Part shown: piece after piece, positions 22,317-31,485 of the stretch
Layout: each line of letters starts with the position of its first letter
How positions within the stretch are numbered: position 1 is the stretch's first letter
Source: Veillonella sp. VA139
Lineage (GTDB): Bacteria > Bacillota > Negativicutes > Veillonellales > Veillonellaceae
NCBI RefSeq assembly: GCF_003992005.1
Contig: NZ_RQVL01000003.1
Location: forward strand, 1 to 64,000
DNA length: 64,000 nucleotides
Reading direction: 5' to 3'
The notes under the pieces: model-generated
Told to the model about the DNA's origin: nothing
Databases searched by the model: none
Seen by the model: only the letters and a program-made list of their open reading frames with translations
Position numbers and translations under genes: made by a program

Positions 22317-24410
22317 ATGGAACGCATTTTTACATTACAAAATTTGAACTGTGCAAATTGCGCTAGTGTCATTGAAGAAAAATTAAATCAATTAGAATCT
22401 GTGTCGGCAGCGACTTTCACAATTGGTACGAAACAATTGCGGATTACCTCTACCGTAGAAGATACGGATGCTTTGCAAGAACAAATCCAAGCGGTTTGTG
22501 ATGCTACAGAAGATGGTGTTGTGGTTGTACCATTTGTGCGAGCAGCTAAAAAAGAAAGCAACCATGAACATGATCATGAGCATAATTCTAGTTTAGTGGC
22601 CATTATTGTAGGTGCTATCGTGATGGCAGTAGCAGAGTTTACTAACCTTGTACCAGAACAATATATGACTCCATTGTTAATCGTAACATTTATTGTATTA
22701 GGATGGCGTATTGTATGGGCAGCTATTAAAAATGGTATGAAAGGTAAATTCTTTGATGAGAATTTCTTGATGTCCATTGCTACTATCGGCGCTTTAATCA
22801 TTGGTGAATATGCAGAGGCCGTAGGCGTTATGTTGTTCTTCCAAGTAGGGATTTATTTTGAAGAACGTGCTACAGAGCGCAGTCGTAATGCGGTCATGGA
22901 TGCAGTGGATCTTCGTCCTGAAGAAGTACGTTTAGTTCTATGTGATGGTTCTGTAGAAGTGGTGAATCCAGAGGATGTACAAGTAGGATCTCATATTGAA
23001 ATTCGCCCTGGCGATCGTATCCCATTGGATGGTCGTGTCGTAGAAGGGACTACACGAATCGACACAGCAGCGGTGACAGGGGAACCTGTTCCTGTAAGCG
23101 CTACAGTAGGCACTGAAGTCATGTCTGGTTGTATCAATGTGGATGGCCGCATTGTCTTAGAAGTGACTCACGAATTAAAAGATTCCATGGTTATGCGTAT
23201 TCTCGATGCCGTGGAAAATGCAGCGGCATCGAAACCAAAAATCGACCGATTCATTACTCGTTTCTCTCGTGTATATACGCCAATCGTAGTGGCATTGGCT
23301 ATCATTGTTGCCGTAGTACCTCCATTATTCACAGGAGAATGGCAATATTGGATTTATACAGCTTTAACTTTCTTAGTAGTATCTTGCCCATGTGCTCTTG
23401 TATTATCTGTGCCATTGGCATTCTTCTCTGGCATTGGTGCTGGTTCTCGACAAGGTATCTTGTTCAAAGGTGGTAAAGCAATCGAGGCTATGAGCCGTGT
23501 GAAAGCCATTGCTTTCGATAAAACTGGTACCATCACAACAGGTACTTTCAACGTACAAACAGTAGAAGTAGCTGGTAAGTATACAGAAAACGAAGTGTTG
23601 CAATATGCAGCAGCCTTAGAAGCCGTATCTACACACCCAATTGCGATGTCCATCGTAGAAGAAGTACAACGTAGAGGGGTAGAGTTTACTGCGGCTAAGG
23701 ATGTGAAAGAAATCTCTGGTCACGGCATGGTAGGCACCGTAGAAGGTCATACTGTATTAGTCGGCAATGGTCGTTTGTTGGCGAAAGAAAATATTGCAAC
23801 CCCATTGATTGATTATGTGTATGGTAGTGAAGTATTCGTAGCCATTGATGGTCAATACGCAGGTCGTATTATCATCGCCGATGCTTTAAAAGCTGATTCT
23901 AAAGAAGCAATCCGTCGCATGAACGGCAAAGGATATCAAACAGTGATGCTTACAGGTGATGTGGCAGCTAGTGCGAAGTACATTGCTCAACAAGTAGGTA
24001 TCCAAGGAGTACGTGCTGAGTTATTACCACAAGATAAATTAGAAGTAGTACAATCTCTTCGAGGCGATCATGGTTCTGTCATGTTCGTAGGTGATGGTAT
24101 CAACGACGCGCCTGTATTGACAGGTGCCGATGTAGGCGGTGCTATGGGGAGCGGTGCAGACTCTGCCATCGAAGCAGCGGATGTAGTATACATGAACTCT
24201 AATCTAGATTCTGTATGGCGTTCCTTGAGCATTGCAGATCGTACATTATCCATTGCTTGGCAAAATATCTTCTTCGCCATTGCTGTGAAAATTATCGTTA
24301 TGGTAGCTGGTGTATTCGGTTTTGCTAATATGTGGGTAGCTATCTTTGCAGATACAGGGGTATCTATTCTTTGTATCTTGAACTCTATCCGTATTTTCTA
24401 CAGCAAATAA
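22317..24410 (+). CDS. P1B-type heavy-metal exporting ATPase, copy 2
   Basis: A 697-residue paralogue of the preceding pump, of identical length and identical in all catalytic motifs (CxxC, CPC, DKTGT, GDGINDAP). Visible changes cluster in the metal-binding domain and the linker, which is richer in histidine here (NHEHDHEHN). The first membrane helices differ too (VGVMLFFQVG against VWVMLFFQMG). It has its own consensus promoter, so the copies may respond to different signals or extend metal range. Which metal each takes cannot be read from sequence. Confidence 0.92.
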   Translation: MERIFTLQNLNCANCASVIEEKLNQLESVSAATFTIGTKQLRITSTVEDTDALQEQIQAVCDATEDGVVVVPFVRAAKKESNHEHDHEHNSSLVAIIVGAIVMAVAEFTNLVPEQYMTPLLIVTFIVLGWRIVWAAIKNGMKGKFFDENFLMSIATIGALIIGEYAEAVGVMLFFQVGIYFEERATERSRNAVMDAVDLRPEEVRLVLCDGSVEVVNPEDVQVGSHIEIRPGDRIPLDGRVVEGTTRIDTAAVTGEPVPVSATVGTEVMSGCINVDGRIVLEVTHELKDSMVMRILDAVENAAASKPKIDRFITRFSRVYTPIVVALAIIVAVVPPLFTGEWQYWIYTALTFLVVSCPCALVLSVPLAFFSGIGAGSRQGILFKGGKAIEAMSRVKAIAFDKTGTITTGTFNVQTVEVAGKYTENEVLQYAAALEAVSTHPIAMSIVEEVQRRGVEFTAAKDVKEISGHGMVGTVEGHTVLVGNGRLLAKENIATPLIDYVYGSEVFVAIDGQYAGRIIIADALKADSKEAIRRMNGKGYQTVMLTGDVAASAKYIAQQVGIQGVRAELLPQDKLEVVQSLRGDHGSVMFVGDGINDAPVLTGADVGGAMGSGADSAIEAADVVYMNSNLDSVWRSLSIADRTLSIAWQNIFFAIAVKIIVMVAGVFGFANMWVAIFADTGVSILCILNSIRIFYSK

Positions 24411-24417
24411 CATAAGG

Positions 24418-24456
24418 CCTCCTGCTAGCATGTACGCCCAACTATGAAGCAGGAGG
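24418..24456. repeat. Hairpin after metal ATPase 2
   Basis: CCTCCTGCT and AGCAGGAGG arms, as after ATPase 1. Confidence 0.65.
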
Positions 24457-24523
24457 AACTGTGATATCTTCCCTTCCTTGTAGTTATACAAGGCATATAT
24501 CACTACATAACAACTATACAGCA

Positions 24524-24555
24524 AAGAGGACTTGGCATTAGGCCAGGTCCTCTTT
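24524..24555. terminator. Terminator after metal ATPase 2
   Basis: AAAGAGGACTTGGC and GGCCAGGTCCTCTTT pair around ATTA. Confidence 0.75.
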
Positions 24556-24575
24556 GTCGTGTAGGGGCATGGTCT

Positions 24576-24601
24576 ACTAACTCATTTTGTTCTATAACCC
24601 T
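24576..24601 (-). repeat. Interspersed 25-bp extragenic motif, copy 3
   Basis: Near-copy of the motif at 22107-22131, carried along in the ATPase duplication. Confidence 0.55.
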
Positions 24602-24759
24602 TTTATCACCTACCAATGTATTTACTCCTATACGTTGACTGAGCGGAAACAGTGAAAGATTGGTAGAAACTTTCAGTAGAAATCATAAAAAAATTGACGA
24701 ATCGGCGTCGATTGATTAAGATAAAGGATAGGGTTATTAAGACGTTAAGGAGGTGTCAC

Positions 24760-25713
24760 ATGTTAACGGTACACAAACACGTAGAGGGGGAATTGTTTAC
24801 AGATTCCACTGTACAAGATGCTACAAAAGGTTCATGGATAAATTTGGTGAACCCAGACCCCGATGAGTTGGCTATCGTCAATATGATGACACAGATTCCA
24901 ACGGACGTACTGAAAGCAGCTTTGGATACGGAAGAACGGTCTCACGTAGAAATTGAAGATGAATATATTTTCGTCGTTATTAACATTCCAGTACTGCGTG
25001 GTTCTGATGTATATGATGCAGTACCGTTGGGTGTCTTTGTGACAGAAGATTTCTTTATTACCATCTGTTTAGAAGAAGCCGAGGTGCTCTATCCGTTCTT
25101 GAGCAATCAAATGCCAACCTTCTTTACTTTTAAAAAGACAAGATTCCTATTCCAAATTATGTATCGTACAGCGGTACTCTATTTGCGATACTTACAACAA
25201 ATCGACCGCCGTACGGATGACATTGAAAAAACATTACGACATACGACACGGAATAAAGATTTATTCCAATTGTTGGAATTACAAAAATCCATGACCTATT
25301 TTACCTCTGCACTACGTGGTAATGGTACGGTAATGGAACGGATTTTACGTATTCGTCGTCATGATGATGTGCGCTATTTGTTGAAAATCTACGAAGAAGA
25401 TGAAGATCTATTAGAAGATGTCATCATCGAAAACAAGCAGGCTGTGGAAATGGTTGAAATGTATTCTAATATTTTGATGAATATGATGAATGCCTTTACA
25501 TCCATTATTTCTAACAATTTGAACTTAGTTATGAAATTATTGGCAGCTATGACAATTATGTTAGCGGTACCAACGGCAATCTTTAGCTTGTGGGGCATCA
25601 ATGTGCCGGTACCATTTGCAGATACACCATACGGTTTTGAATATGTTATCGGAATCGGTATTAGCTTTGCTGCACTGGCAGGCTATTGGCTTTGGAAAAA
25701 CGATTTCTTTTAA
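24760..25713 (+). CDS. corA: CorA-family divalent cation transporter
   Basis: This 317-residue protein has a large cytosolic N-terminal domain and two C-terminal membrane helices. CorA channels normally carry a GMN signature at the end of the first helix. Here the matching place reads LWGINVPVPF, a variant seen in the wider CorA family, so the preferred ion (Mg2+, Co2+ or Zn2+) is uncertain. The ATG at 24760 follows AAGGAGGTG; the longer frame to 24694 has none. It sits behind two metal pumps and ends at a terminator. Confidence 0.85.
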   Translation: MLTVHKHVEGELFTDSTVQDATKGSWINLVNPDPDELAIVNMMTQIPTDVLKAALDTEERSHVEIEDEYIFVVINIPVLRGSDVYDAVPLGVFVTEDFFITICLEEAEVLYPFLSNQMPTFFTFKKTRFLFQIMYRTAVLYLRYLQQIDRRTDDIEKTLRHTTRNKDLFQLLELQKSMTYFTSALRGNGTVMERILRIRRHDDVRYLLKIYEEDEDLLEDVIIENKQAVEMVEMYSNILMNMMNAFTSIISNNLNLVMKLLAAMTIMLAVPTAIFSLWGINVPVPFADTPYGFEYVIGIGISFAALAGYWLWKNDFF

Positions 25714-25730
25714 TTGCATAGTAAAATGTA

Positions 25731-25764
25731 ACACACCTAAGGGGCTAACCTCTTAGGTGTTTTG
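25731..25764 (+). terminator. Intrinsic terminator of corA
   Basis: ACACCTAAG and CTTAGGTGT pair with a TTTTG tail. Confidence 0.85.
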
Positions 25765-26020
25765 TTGTGTCACTATTCAGGTTACTTATGAAAGTTTCTT
25801 ATATCTATCTTTAAAAGTCATGAATATTATACAAAGTGAATAAAATTACTATATAGATATTTTTCAATTTGTGTAAAAATAATGATTTAAAATGATATAA
25901 ATCACAGATAAATGCCTATAAATGTACACTTTCAAACAAGCATGCATTCCATGTCTTGCAATATTCACATTAGTCATTTGACAATTTTGATAAAAGAAAT
26001 TAACATATTTATGTAATATC
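25765..26020. other. AT-rich intergenic region before the ABC importer
   Basis: No gene is seen. TTGACA at about 25978-25983 could be the -35 of an importer promoter. Confidence 0.4.
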
Positions 26021-26196
26021 TATAATATAGTTGGGCGTAGATATTGATTATGAATGCCTTAAATAAGGGAAGAATATTTTGGGAAAGATATTGCTAAAAG
26101 TTGTATAGGGTTATGGGCAAGATGGAGCAAGATTGTCTAAACTATAGCCCTTGCTAACTTAATGTAGATCCACCCAAAGGGTGGCTTTTCTTTTTT
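26021..26196 (+). promoter_or_regulatory. Promoter and structured leader of the ABC importer operon
   Basis: TATAAT at 26021-26026 predicts a start near 26033. In the leader, AGGGTTAT (about 26109-26116) can pair with ATAGCCCT (about 26141-26148), and AGCAAG with CTTGCT. An intrinsic terminator follows at 26170-26196 (CCACCC, AAA, GGGTGG, then a T-rich tract), 59 bases before the first start codon. This suggests transcription attenuation. It does not match a riboswitch class I can name. Confidence 0.45.
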
Positions 26197-26255
26197 GGGT
26201 ATGTATTAATTACATCAATGTATGCTCACTAACATTAAAGAAAGGATGTGGATGA

Positions 26256-27188
26256 TTGAAAACCATACTGAGTAAGATGTCACAGTTGCTGATTACCTTG
26301 ATTGGTGTTACATTTTTGACATTTTGCTTGACCTACATTGCTCCTGGGGATCCAGCCTTAATGGTGTTGGAGGCAGGGGACACTATTGTGTCACAGGAAA
26401 TGATTGATGCTACACGAAAAGAAATGGGCTTAGATCGTCCATTCATGGAACAGTATGTGCGCTGGGTAGCAGGCGCTGTACAAGGTGATTTGGGAACTTC
26501 CTATTCAGGGAAAAAAGCTGTTACAGAAAAATTGTCGGAAGGCTTGGGTGCGACCGCACTATTAGCCGTGTCCGCCTTTGTACTGAATGTGCTTATTTCT
26601 ATACCCATGGGAATTTATTCGGCGGTAAAAGCGAATAAACTGCCAGACTTTATTATTCGATTCTTTTCTTTTGTGAATGTGTCGATGCCAAGCTTCTGGT
26701 TAGGTATGCTTTTACTGTACATCTTCGGATTGAAATTACATTGGGTACCGATTGCTACGTCTGCGATTAACTTTAAAGCTTTAATTTTGCCAGCCATCAC
26801 ATTATCTTTTGTAATGGCAGCTAAATTCACACGTCAAGTACGGACTGTGATTATTGAGGAGTTGCATCAAGACTATGTGATGGGGGCTCGTGCTCGTGGC
26901 ATGAGTGAATCGCAAATTCTTTGGAAACATGTATTACCGAATGCCTTATTACCATTGATAACAATCATGGGTATGGGTATTGGTTGGCTTTTGGCAGGGG
27001 CTGCGGTGATTGAAATCGTATTCTCTTGGCCAGGGATGGGGAAAATGGCGGTCTATGCCATTGCCATGCGCGATTATCCACTCATTGAGGGCTTTGTATT
27101 GTGGGTGGCCCTTATCTATACAGCCATCAACTTCTTGGTAGACCTGTCTTACTCTATATTAGATCCACGATTGAAAGCGAGGGGATAA
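26256..27188 (+). CDS. nikB: Nickel/peptide-type ABC importer, permease 1
   Basis: A 310-residue inner-membrane permease of the Dpp/Opp/Nik family. It opens with the APGDPALMVLEAG motif after the first helix, and the EAA-type coupling loop reads ARARGMSESQILWKHVLPNALLP. The start is a TTG with AAAGGATG upstream. An overlapping ATG at 26252 would give only a seven-residue peptide. It heads a five-gene operon with a second permease, binding protein and two ATPases. The family takes nickel complexes, peptides or other small ligands, so the symbol is by closest resemblance. Confidence 0.85.
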   Translation: MKTILSKMSQLLITLIGVTFLTFCLTYIAPGDPALMVLEAGDTIVSQEMIDATRKEMGLDRPFMEQYVRWVAGAVQGDLGTSYSGKKAVTEKLSEGLGATALLAVSAFVLNVLISIPMGIYSAVKANKLPDFIIRFFSFVNVSMPSFWLGMLLLYIFGLKLHWVPIATSAINFKALILPAITLSFVMAAKFTRQVRTVIIEELHQDYVMGARARGMSESQILWKHVLPNALLPLITIMGMGIGWLLAGAAVIEIVFSWPGMGKMAVYAIAMRDYPLIEGFVLWVALIYTAINFLVDLSYSILDPRLKARG

Positions 27189-27189
27189 G

Positions 27190-28017
27190 ATGAAAGAATT
27201 TATTTTGCAACACAAGCGCTTTTCTTTCTACTCCCTCTTAGTGGCTATCGTAGTAGGAATTGCAATATTTGCTCCTTATATTACACCGCATGATGCGTTT
27301 CATGCAGATATGTCGAAATCCTTTTTGAAACCTTCTGCAGAGTATTTGATGGGTACTGATAAATTAGGACGTGATACATTCTCTCGTATTATTTACGGTA
27401 CACAAACTTCCTTGTTCATGGCTATCATCCTTGTTATCTTAACAGCTGTTGTTGGTACTGTAGTGGGAATTTTGTCTGGATTCTTTGGAGGTAAAGTAGA
27501 ATTAGTGTTGATGCGCTTTACAGATATTATGTTGTCTTTCCCAGGTGTGGTACTGGCTATTGCCATTGCTGGCATTATGGGTGGTAGTGCCATCAATGCG
27601 ATTTTGGCTCTCGTAGTGGTGAGCTGGGCGAAATACGCACGACTCATACGGTCTGCGGTAATCAAACTTCGCCATAATGACTTTATTGCAGCAGCTAGAT
27701 TGAATGGTACAAAACAATTTACCATTTTATGGCGCCATATTTTACCGAATGTAGTGCCTTTGACTATCGTTACAGGAGCGATGGATATCGGGACTATGAT
27801 GATGGAAATTGCGGGACTTTCATTCTTGGGATTTGGGGCACAGCCTCCGACGCCAGAATGGGGCTTAATGCTGAATGAGAACCGTCAATATATTTTATCG
27901 TCACCAGAATTGATGTTATATCCAGGGATGGCCATTTTCATTGTGGTTACCATCTTCAATTTATGGGGCGATTCGCTACGGGATATATTAGACCCACGTA
28001 GTACAGATTCACATTAA
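27190..28017 (+). CDS. nikC: Nickel/peptide-type ABC importer, permease 2
   Basis: The 275-residue second permease starts one base after the nikB stop behind GAGGGGAT. The N-terminal LMGTDKLGRDTFSRIIYGTQTSL is the hallmark of the C-type permeases of this family, and the coupling loop reads AARLNGTKQFTILWRHILPN. It would form the heterodimeric channel with the preceding product. About six membrane helices are visible. Confidence 0.87.
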   Translation: MKEFILQHKRFSFYSLLVAIVVGIAIFAPYITPHDAFHADMSKSFLKPSAEYLMGTDKLGRDTFSRIIYGTQTSLFMAIILVILTAVVGTVVGILSGFFGGKVELVLMRFTDIMLSFPGVVLAIAIAGIMGGSAINAILALVVVSWAKYARLIRSAVIKLRHNDFIAAARLNGTKQFTILWRHILPNVVPLTIVTGAMDIGTMMMEIAGLSFLGFGAQPPTPEWGLMLNENRQYILSSPELMLYPGMAIFIVVTIFNLWGDSLRDILDPRSTDSH

Positions 28018-28053
28018 TGTGTTAGTTGTAAGTTTTGTAGAAAGGAACTTAAC

Positions 28054-29637
28054 ATGAAACAAAGTTGGAAAAAATGGCTTCGTAATGCTACATTTTGCGT
28101 TATGGCAGTAGCGGCATTAGGTGTGATTGCAGGTTGCGGTAGCGACAATGCAGGACCAGCTGACAAAAGTGTAGTAAAATTTGGTGTTACAAACTTCGCA
28201 GATACATTGGAGCCAACACAAAATTACTTCGGTTGGGTAGTTATGCGTTACGGTATTGGCGAAACATTAGCTAAATTCGACGAAAAAATGAACACACAAC
28301 CTTGGTTGGCGGAAAGCTGGTCTGTATCTGCGGATAAATTGACTTGGACTTTCAAAATTAGCGACAAAGCGAAATTCTCTAATGGTAATAAAGTAACTGC
28401 TGAAGCGGTAAAAGAATCCATTGAGCGTGCCTTCGAGAAAAATAAACGCGCTGCTACATTCTTCAAATACACAGATATCAAAGCAGACGGTCAAAACTTG
28501 ATCATCACCACAGATAAACCGTATCCAAATGTACCTGGTTTCTTGGCTGACCCATTATTCATCATCGTAGATGTATCTGCTGAGAAAGCTGGCCGCGACT
28601 TCGCTAAAGAAGGCCCTATCGGTACTGGCCCGTACAAAGTGAAATCTTTCACTAAAGAAAAAGCAGTAGTAGAAGCTAACGAAAATTACTGGGATGGGGA
28701 AGTTCCTTTCAAAACAGTAGAAATTCCATCTATCGATGATCCTACAACTCGTGCGTTGGCATTACAAAATGGTGACGTAGACTTCGCAGTTAATATCGGT
28801 GCTGGTGACCTTGAAACTATGCGTAATGACAGCAAATTCAAAGTAGATGAAATCGCTTCCTTGCGTACTGTATTAGCTCGTATTAACCAAAAAGGTGTAT
28901 TAGGTGACGAAAAAGTTCGTGCTGCTTTCATCAGCGGTACTGACCGTAAATCCTATAACGAAGTATTGTTAAAAGGTACTTTCATTCCTGGTAAAGCACC
29001 AATTCCACCAAGCTTGGATTATGGTTTCGATGGTTTGAAAGACCCTAATGCATACAATCCTGAACGTTCCAAACAATTGCTAGCAGAAGCTGGCTGGAAA
29101 GATACTGATGGAGACGGTTTCGTAGATAAAGACGGTAAAAACTTAGAAGTGCGATTCGTAGTATACAACAGCCGTCAAGAACTTCCAATCTATGCAGAAG
29201 CAGTTCAATCTGACATGAAAAAAATCGGTATTAAAGTAAACATCGAATCTGTTGACTATAACTTAATCGATAAAATGGGTATCGATGGCGACTATGACTT
29301 ATTGATCTCCAACATCGTAACAGCGAACACTGGTGACCCAGAAATCTTCTTGAAATGGTACTGGAAAACTAACTTGAATGGTGAAAACCCTCAAAATGGT
29401 TCTGGTTACAGCAATCCTAAATTCGATGCAATCATGGATCAATTAGCAGTTGAGTTCGACAAATCTAAACGTCAAAGCTTAATTATCGAAGCACAACAAA
29501 TCTTATTGAATGATGGTGCGGCATTGTTCTTAGGTTACCCTAAAACAAATATCGTTAATAACAAATGGTTAACAAATGTAGTGATGTATCCAACAGACTA
29601 CTACTGGTTGACTAAAGATATTAAACCAGCAAAATAA
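28054..29637 (+). CDS. nikA: Nickel/peptide-type ABC importer, binding lipoprotein
   Basis: A 527-residue SBP family 5 protein. The signal peptide ends in a lipobox with C28 (VIAGCG), so it is anchored as a lipoprotein. The family signature is near AESWSVSADKLTWTFKI. DTDGDGFVDKDGK resembles a calcium loop and is common in this family. The ligand may be a nickel chelate, a peptide or another small molecule. The higher codon regularity and a stem-loop after the gene fit the usual excess production of binding proteins. Confidence 0.88.
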   Translation: MKQSWKKWLRNATFCVMAVAALGVIAGCGSDNAGPADKSVVKFGVTNFADTLEPTQNYFGWVVMRYGIGETLAKFDEKMNTQPWLAESWSVSADKLTWTFKISDKAKFSNGNKVTAEAVKESIERAFEKNKRAATFFKYTDIKADGQNLIITTDKPYPNVPGFLADPLFIIVDVSAEKAGRDFAKEGPIGTGPYKVKSFTKEKAVVEANENYWDGEVPFKTVEIPSIDDPTTRALALQNGDVDFAVNIGAGDLETMRNDSKFKVDEIASLRTVLARINQKGVLGDEKVRAAFISGTDRKSYNEVLLKGTFIPGKAPIPPSLDYGFDGLKDPNAYNPERSKQLLAEAGWKDTDGDGFVDKDGKNLEVRFVVYNSRQELPIYAEAVQSDMKKIGIKVNIESVDYNLIDKMGIDGDYDLLISNIVTANTGDPEIFLKWYWKTNLNGENPQNGSGYSNPKFDAIMDQLAVEFDKSKRQSLIIEAQQILLNDGAALFLGYPKTNIVNNKWLTNVVMYPTDYYWLTKDIKPAK

Positions 29638-29654
29638 TCCTTTGCAGATGTCCG

Positions 29655-29689
29655 CAACAATTGGGAGGCACTTTTGCCTCCCCTTGTTG
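29655..29689 (+). terminator. Stem-loop between binding protein and ATPase genes
   Basis: CAACAA, GGGAGGCA, the loop CTTT and TGCCTCCC, TTGTTG make a long stem with no long T-run. It probably trims or protects the upstream mRNA rather than ending all transcription. Confidence 0.6.
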
Positions 29690-29743
29690 TATATAGCAGT
29701 AACTTTCAGTATGATACTTACGAAATAGGCAGAAAGGATCTAT

Positions 29744-30535
29744 ATGTTACTTAGTATTAAAAATTTAGCCGTTACCTATGGTAATAATCCAAATCCTACC
29801 ATTGCCGGTGTGAACTTGGACTTGGCAGAAGGGGAAATTGTCTCCATCGTAGGCGAATCTGGCAGTGGTAAGACAACGGTCATCCGTGCCCTATTAGGTG
29901 TATTGCCAAATACGGGTCGCGTGTCTGAAGGAAGCATTACCTTTGATGGACAAGACTTATTAGGGTTTTCCACAAAAGACTGGTTAGACCTACGGGGCAA
30001 TCATATTGCTATGATTTTCCAAGATAGTGGCAATATGATGAACCCAATTCAAACAATCGGCAAACAATTTGTAGAGTTCATTCAATTGCATAGCACTATG
30101 TCTAAACAAGAGGCAGAGACAAAAGCTATCGAAATGTTGGCGCTCACCAATTTGCCACATCCCGAGGCCATCATGAAGGCATATCCATTTGAACTCAGTG
30201 GCGGCATGCGCCAACGGGTAGGTATTGCCATGGCTATTACTTTCTCTCCTAAGTTATTATTGGGAGATGAACCTACATCGGCCCTAGATGTGACGACACA
30301 AGCGCAAATTGTAGAAGAATTATTGCGCATCAACCGTGAAAATAAAACATCCATGATTATTGTAACTCATAATATTGGCGTAGCAGCTCATATGTCTGAT
30401 AAAATCATGGTGATGAAACAAGGGGCTGTAGTGGAATTCGGTCCAGCTGAGGAAATCATTCGCAACCCACAAGCGGAGTATACGAAACAATTACTCAATG
30501 CAGTGCCAGAAATTGGAGGAAAACGCTATGTCTGA
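29744..30535 (+). CDS. nikD: Nickel/peptide-type ABC importer, ATPase 1
   Basis: A 263-residue ATPase of the oligopeptide/nickel family. Walker A is GESGSGKTT, the ABC signature LSGGMRQRVGIAMA, and Walker B LLLGDEPTSALD. It works as a heterodimer with the next product, which overlaps it by eight bases. AGAAAGGATC lies before the ATG. Confidence 0.88.
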   Translation: MLLSIKNLAVTYGNNPNPTIAGVNLDLAEGEIVSIVGESGSGKTTVIRALLGVLPNTGRVSEGSITFDGQDLLGFSTKDWLDLRGNHIAMIFQDSGNMMNPIQTIGKQFVEFIQLHSTMSKQEAETKAIEMLALTNLPHPEAIMKAYPFELSGGMRQRVGIAMAITFSPKLLLGDEPTSALDVTTQAQIVEELLRINRENKTSMIIVTHNIGVAAHMSDKIMVMKQGAVVEFGPAEEIIRNPQAEYTKQLLNAVPEIGGKRYV

Positions 30536-31301
30536 TATTATTATGCAAATTCAAGATATTGTGAAAGAATTTCCTCTCGCTGACGGTTCTACGTTGCGTG
30601 CATGTAATTGCATTTCCATCGATGTAGAGCGAGGCGAAACCTTAGCTATCGTAGGGGAGTCTGGCTGTGGTAAGTCCACCTTGGTAAAAACAATCATGAA
30701 CATGCATGAACCGACGTCTGGATCCGTTATCTTCCGAGGGAAAGATATTACGAAATTAACAGGTGAAGAAAAACGCCAAAATTATCGTCATATCCAAATG
30801 GTATTCCAAGATCCAACAGCGGCTTTCAATCCAAAGATGAAAGTGCGTGACATCATTTGTGAACCATTGCGCAATTTTGGGTTGATTGAAAAAGCTGATG
30901 TGGATGCAAAGGCTCGTGAGCTGTTAAAAATGGTGGACCTACCAGAAGATTTTGCAGGTCGCTATCCGAATAATATGAGTGGTGGACAACGGCAACGTGT
31001 GGCCATCGCTAGAGCCTTAGCATTAGAACCAGAAATTATCGTTTGCGATGAAGCCACTAGCGCTCTTGATGTATCTGTGCAAGATACGATCATCGAACTA
31101 TTGGTGCGCTTACAAAAAGAAAAAGGCATTACCTACTTATTTATTTGCCATGATTTGGCATTAGTCCATTTATTCTGCCACAAAGTTGTGGTTATGTATA
31201 AAGGGGAAGTAGTGGAACGCCTGAATGGAGATGCCTTAGCAGAAGCGCAGCATCCATATACAAAACAATTGTTAAGTGCGGTATATAATTTAGACCGCTA
31301 A
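30528..31301 (+). CDS. nikE: Nickel/peptide-type ABC importer, ATPase 2
   Basis: This 257-residue ATPase has GESGCGKST, MSGGQRQRVAIARALA and IIVCDEATSALD. The ATG at 30528 is preferred: GGAGG precedes it and it overlaps the end of nikD by eight bases, a coupling typical of paired ATPases. The chain stops soon after the nucleotide-binding core (HPYTKQLLSAVYNL) without the long C-terminal regulatory extension of some DppF proteins. Confidence 0.88.
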   Translation: MSDIIMQIQDIVKEFPLADGSTLRACNCISIDVERGETLAIVGESGCGKSTLVKTIMNMHEPTSGSVIFRGKDITKLTGEEKRQNYRHIQMVFQDPTAAFNPKMKVRDIICEPLRNFGLIEKADVDAKARELLKMVDLPEDFAGRYPNNMSGGQRQRVAIARALALEPEIIVCDEATSALDVSVQDTIIELLVRLQKEKGITYLFICHDLALVHLFCHKVVVMYKGEVVERLNGDALAEAQHPYTKQLLSAVYNLDR

Positions 31302-31402
31302 TCTATGGCTAACATTATTTTTCATTAGATGAATAGATTGTTTTGTAATATAACATAAACTATATGAATAAGATATATTTGTGTTATATGAACATCCTTT
31401 GA

Positions 31403-31474
31403 TATAATAATTACATCAAAAGGTGTTAGAATAGAATGTTTCAAGGGGAGCACCGTAATGGGCTCCCTTTTTTT
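31403..31474 (+). promoter_or_regulatory. Leader with intrinsic terminator ahead of the MATE gene
   Basis: TATAAT at 31403-31408 predicts a start near 31415. A terminator (GGGGAGC, loop, GGCTCCC, seven Ts) at 31445-31474 ends only 12 bases before the start codon. An upstream GGTG (about 31422) can pair with CACC inside the terminator's own 5' arm and loop, offering an alternative fold. This is the layout of an attenuator, possibly ligand controlled; the class is not recognised. Confidence 0.5.
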
Positions 31475-31485
31475 GTGAGGGTAAG

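Noticed and set aside
26252-26275. Seven-codon leader peptide overlapping the nikB start
   Set aside because: An ATG with acceptable spacing exists, but the codons show no regulatory run and the length is too short to support.
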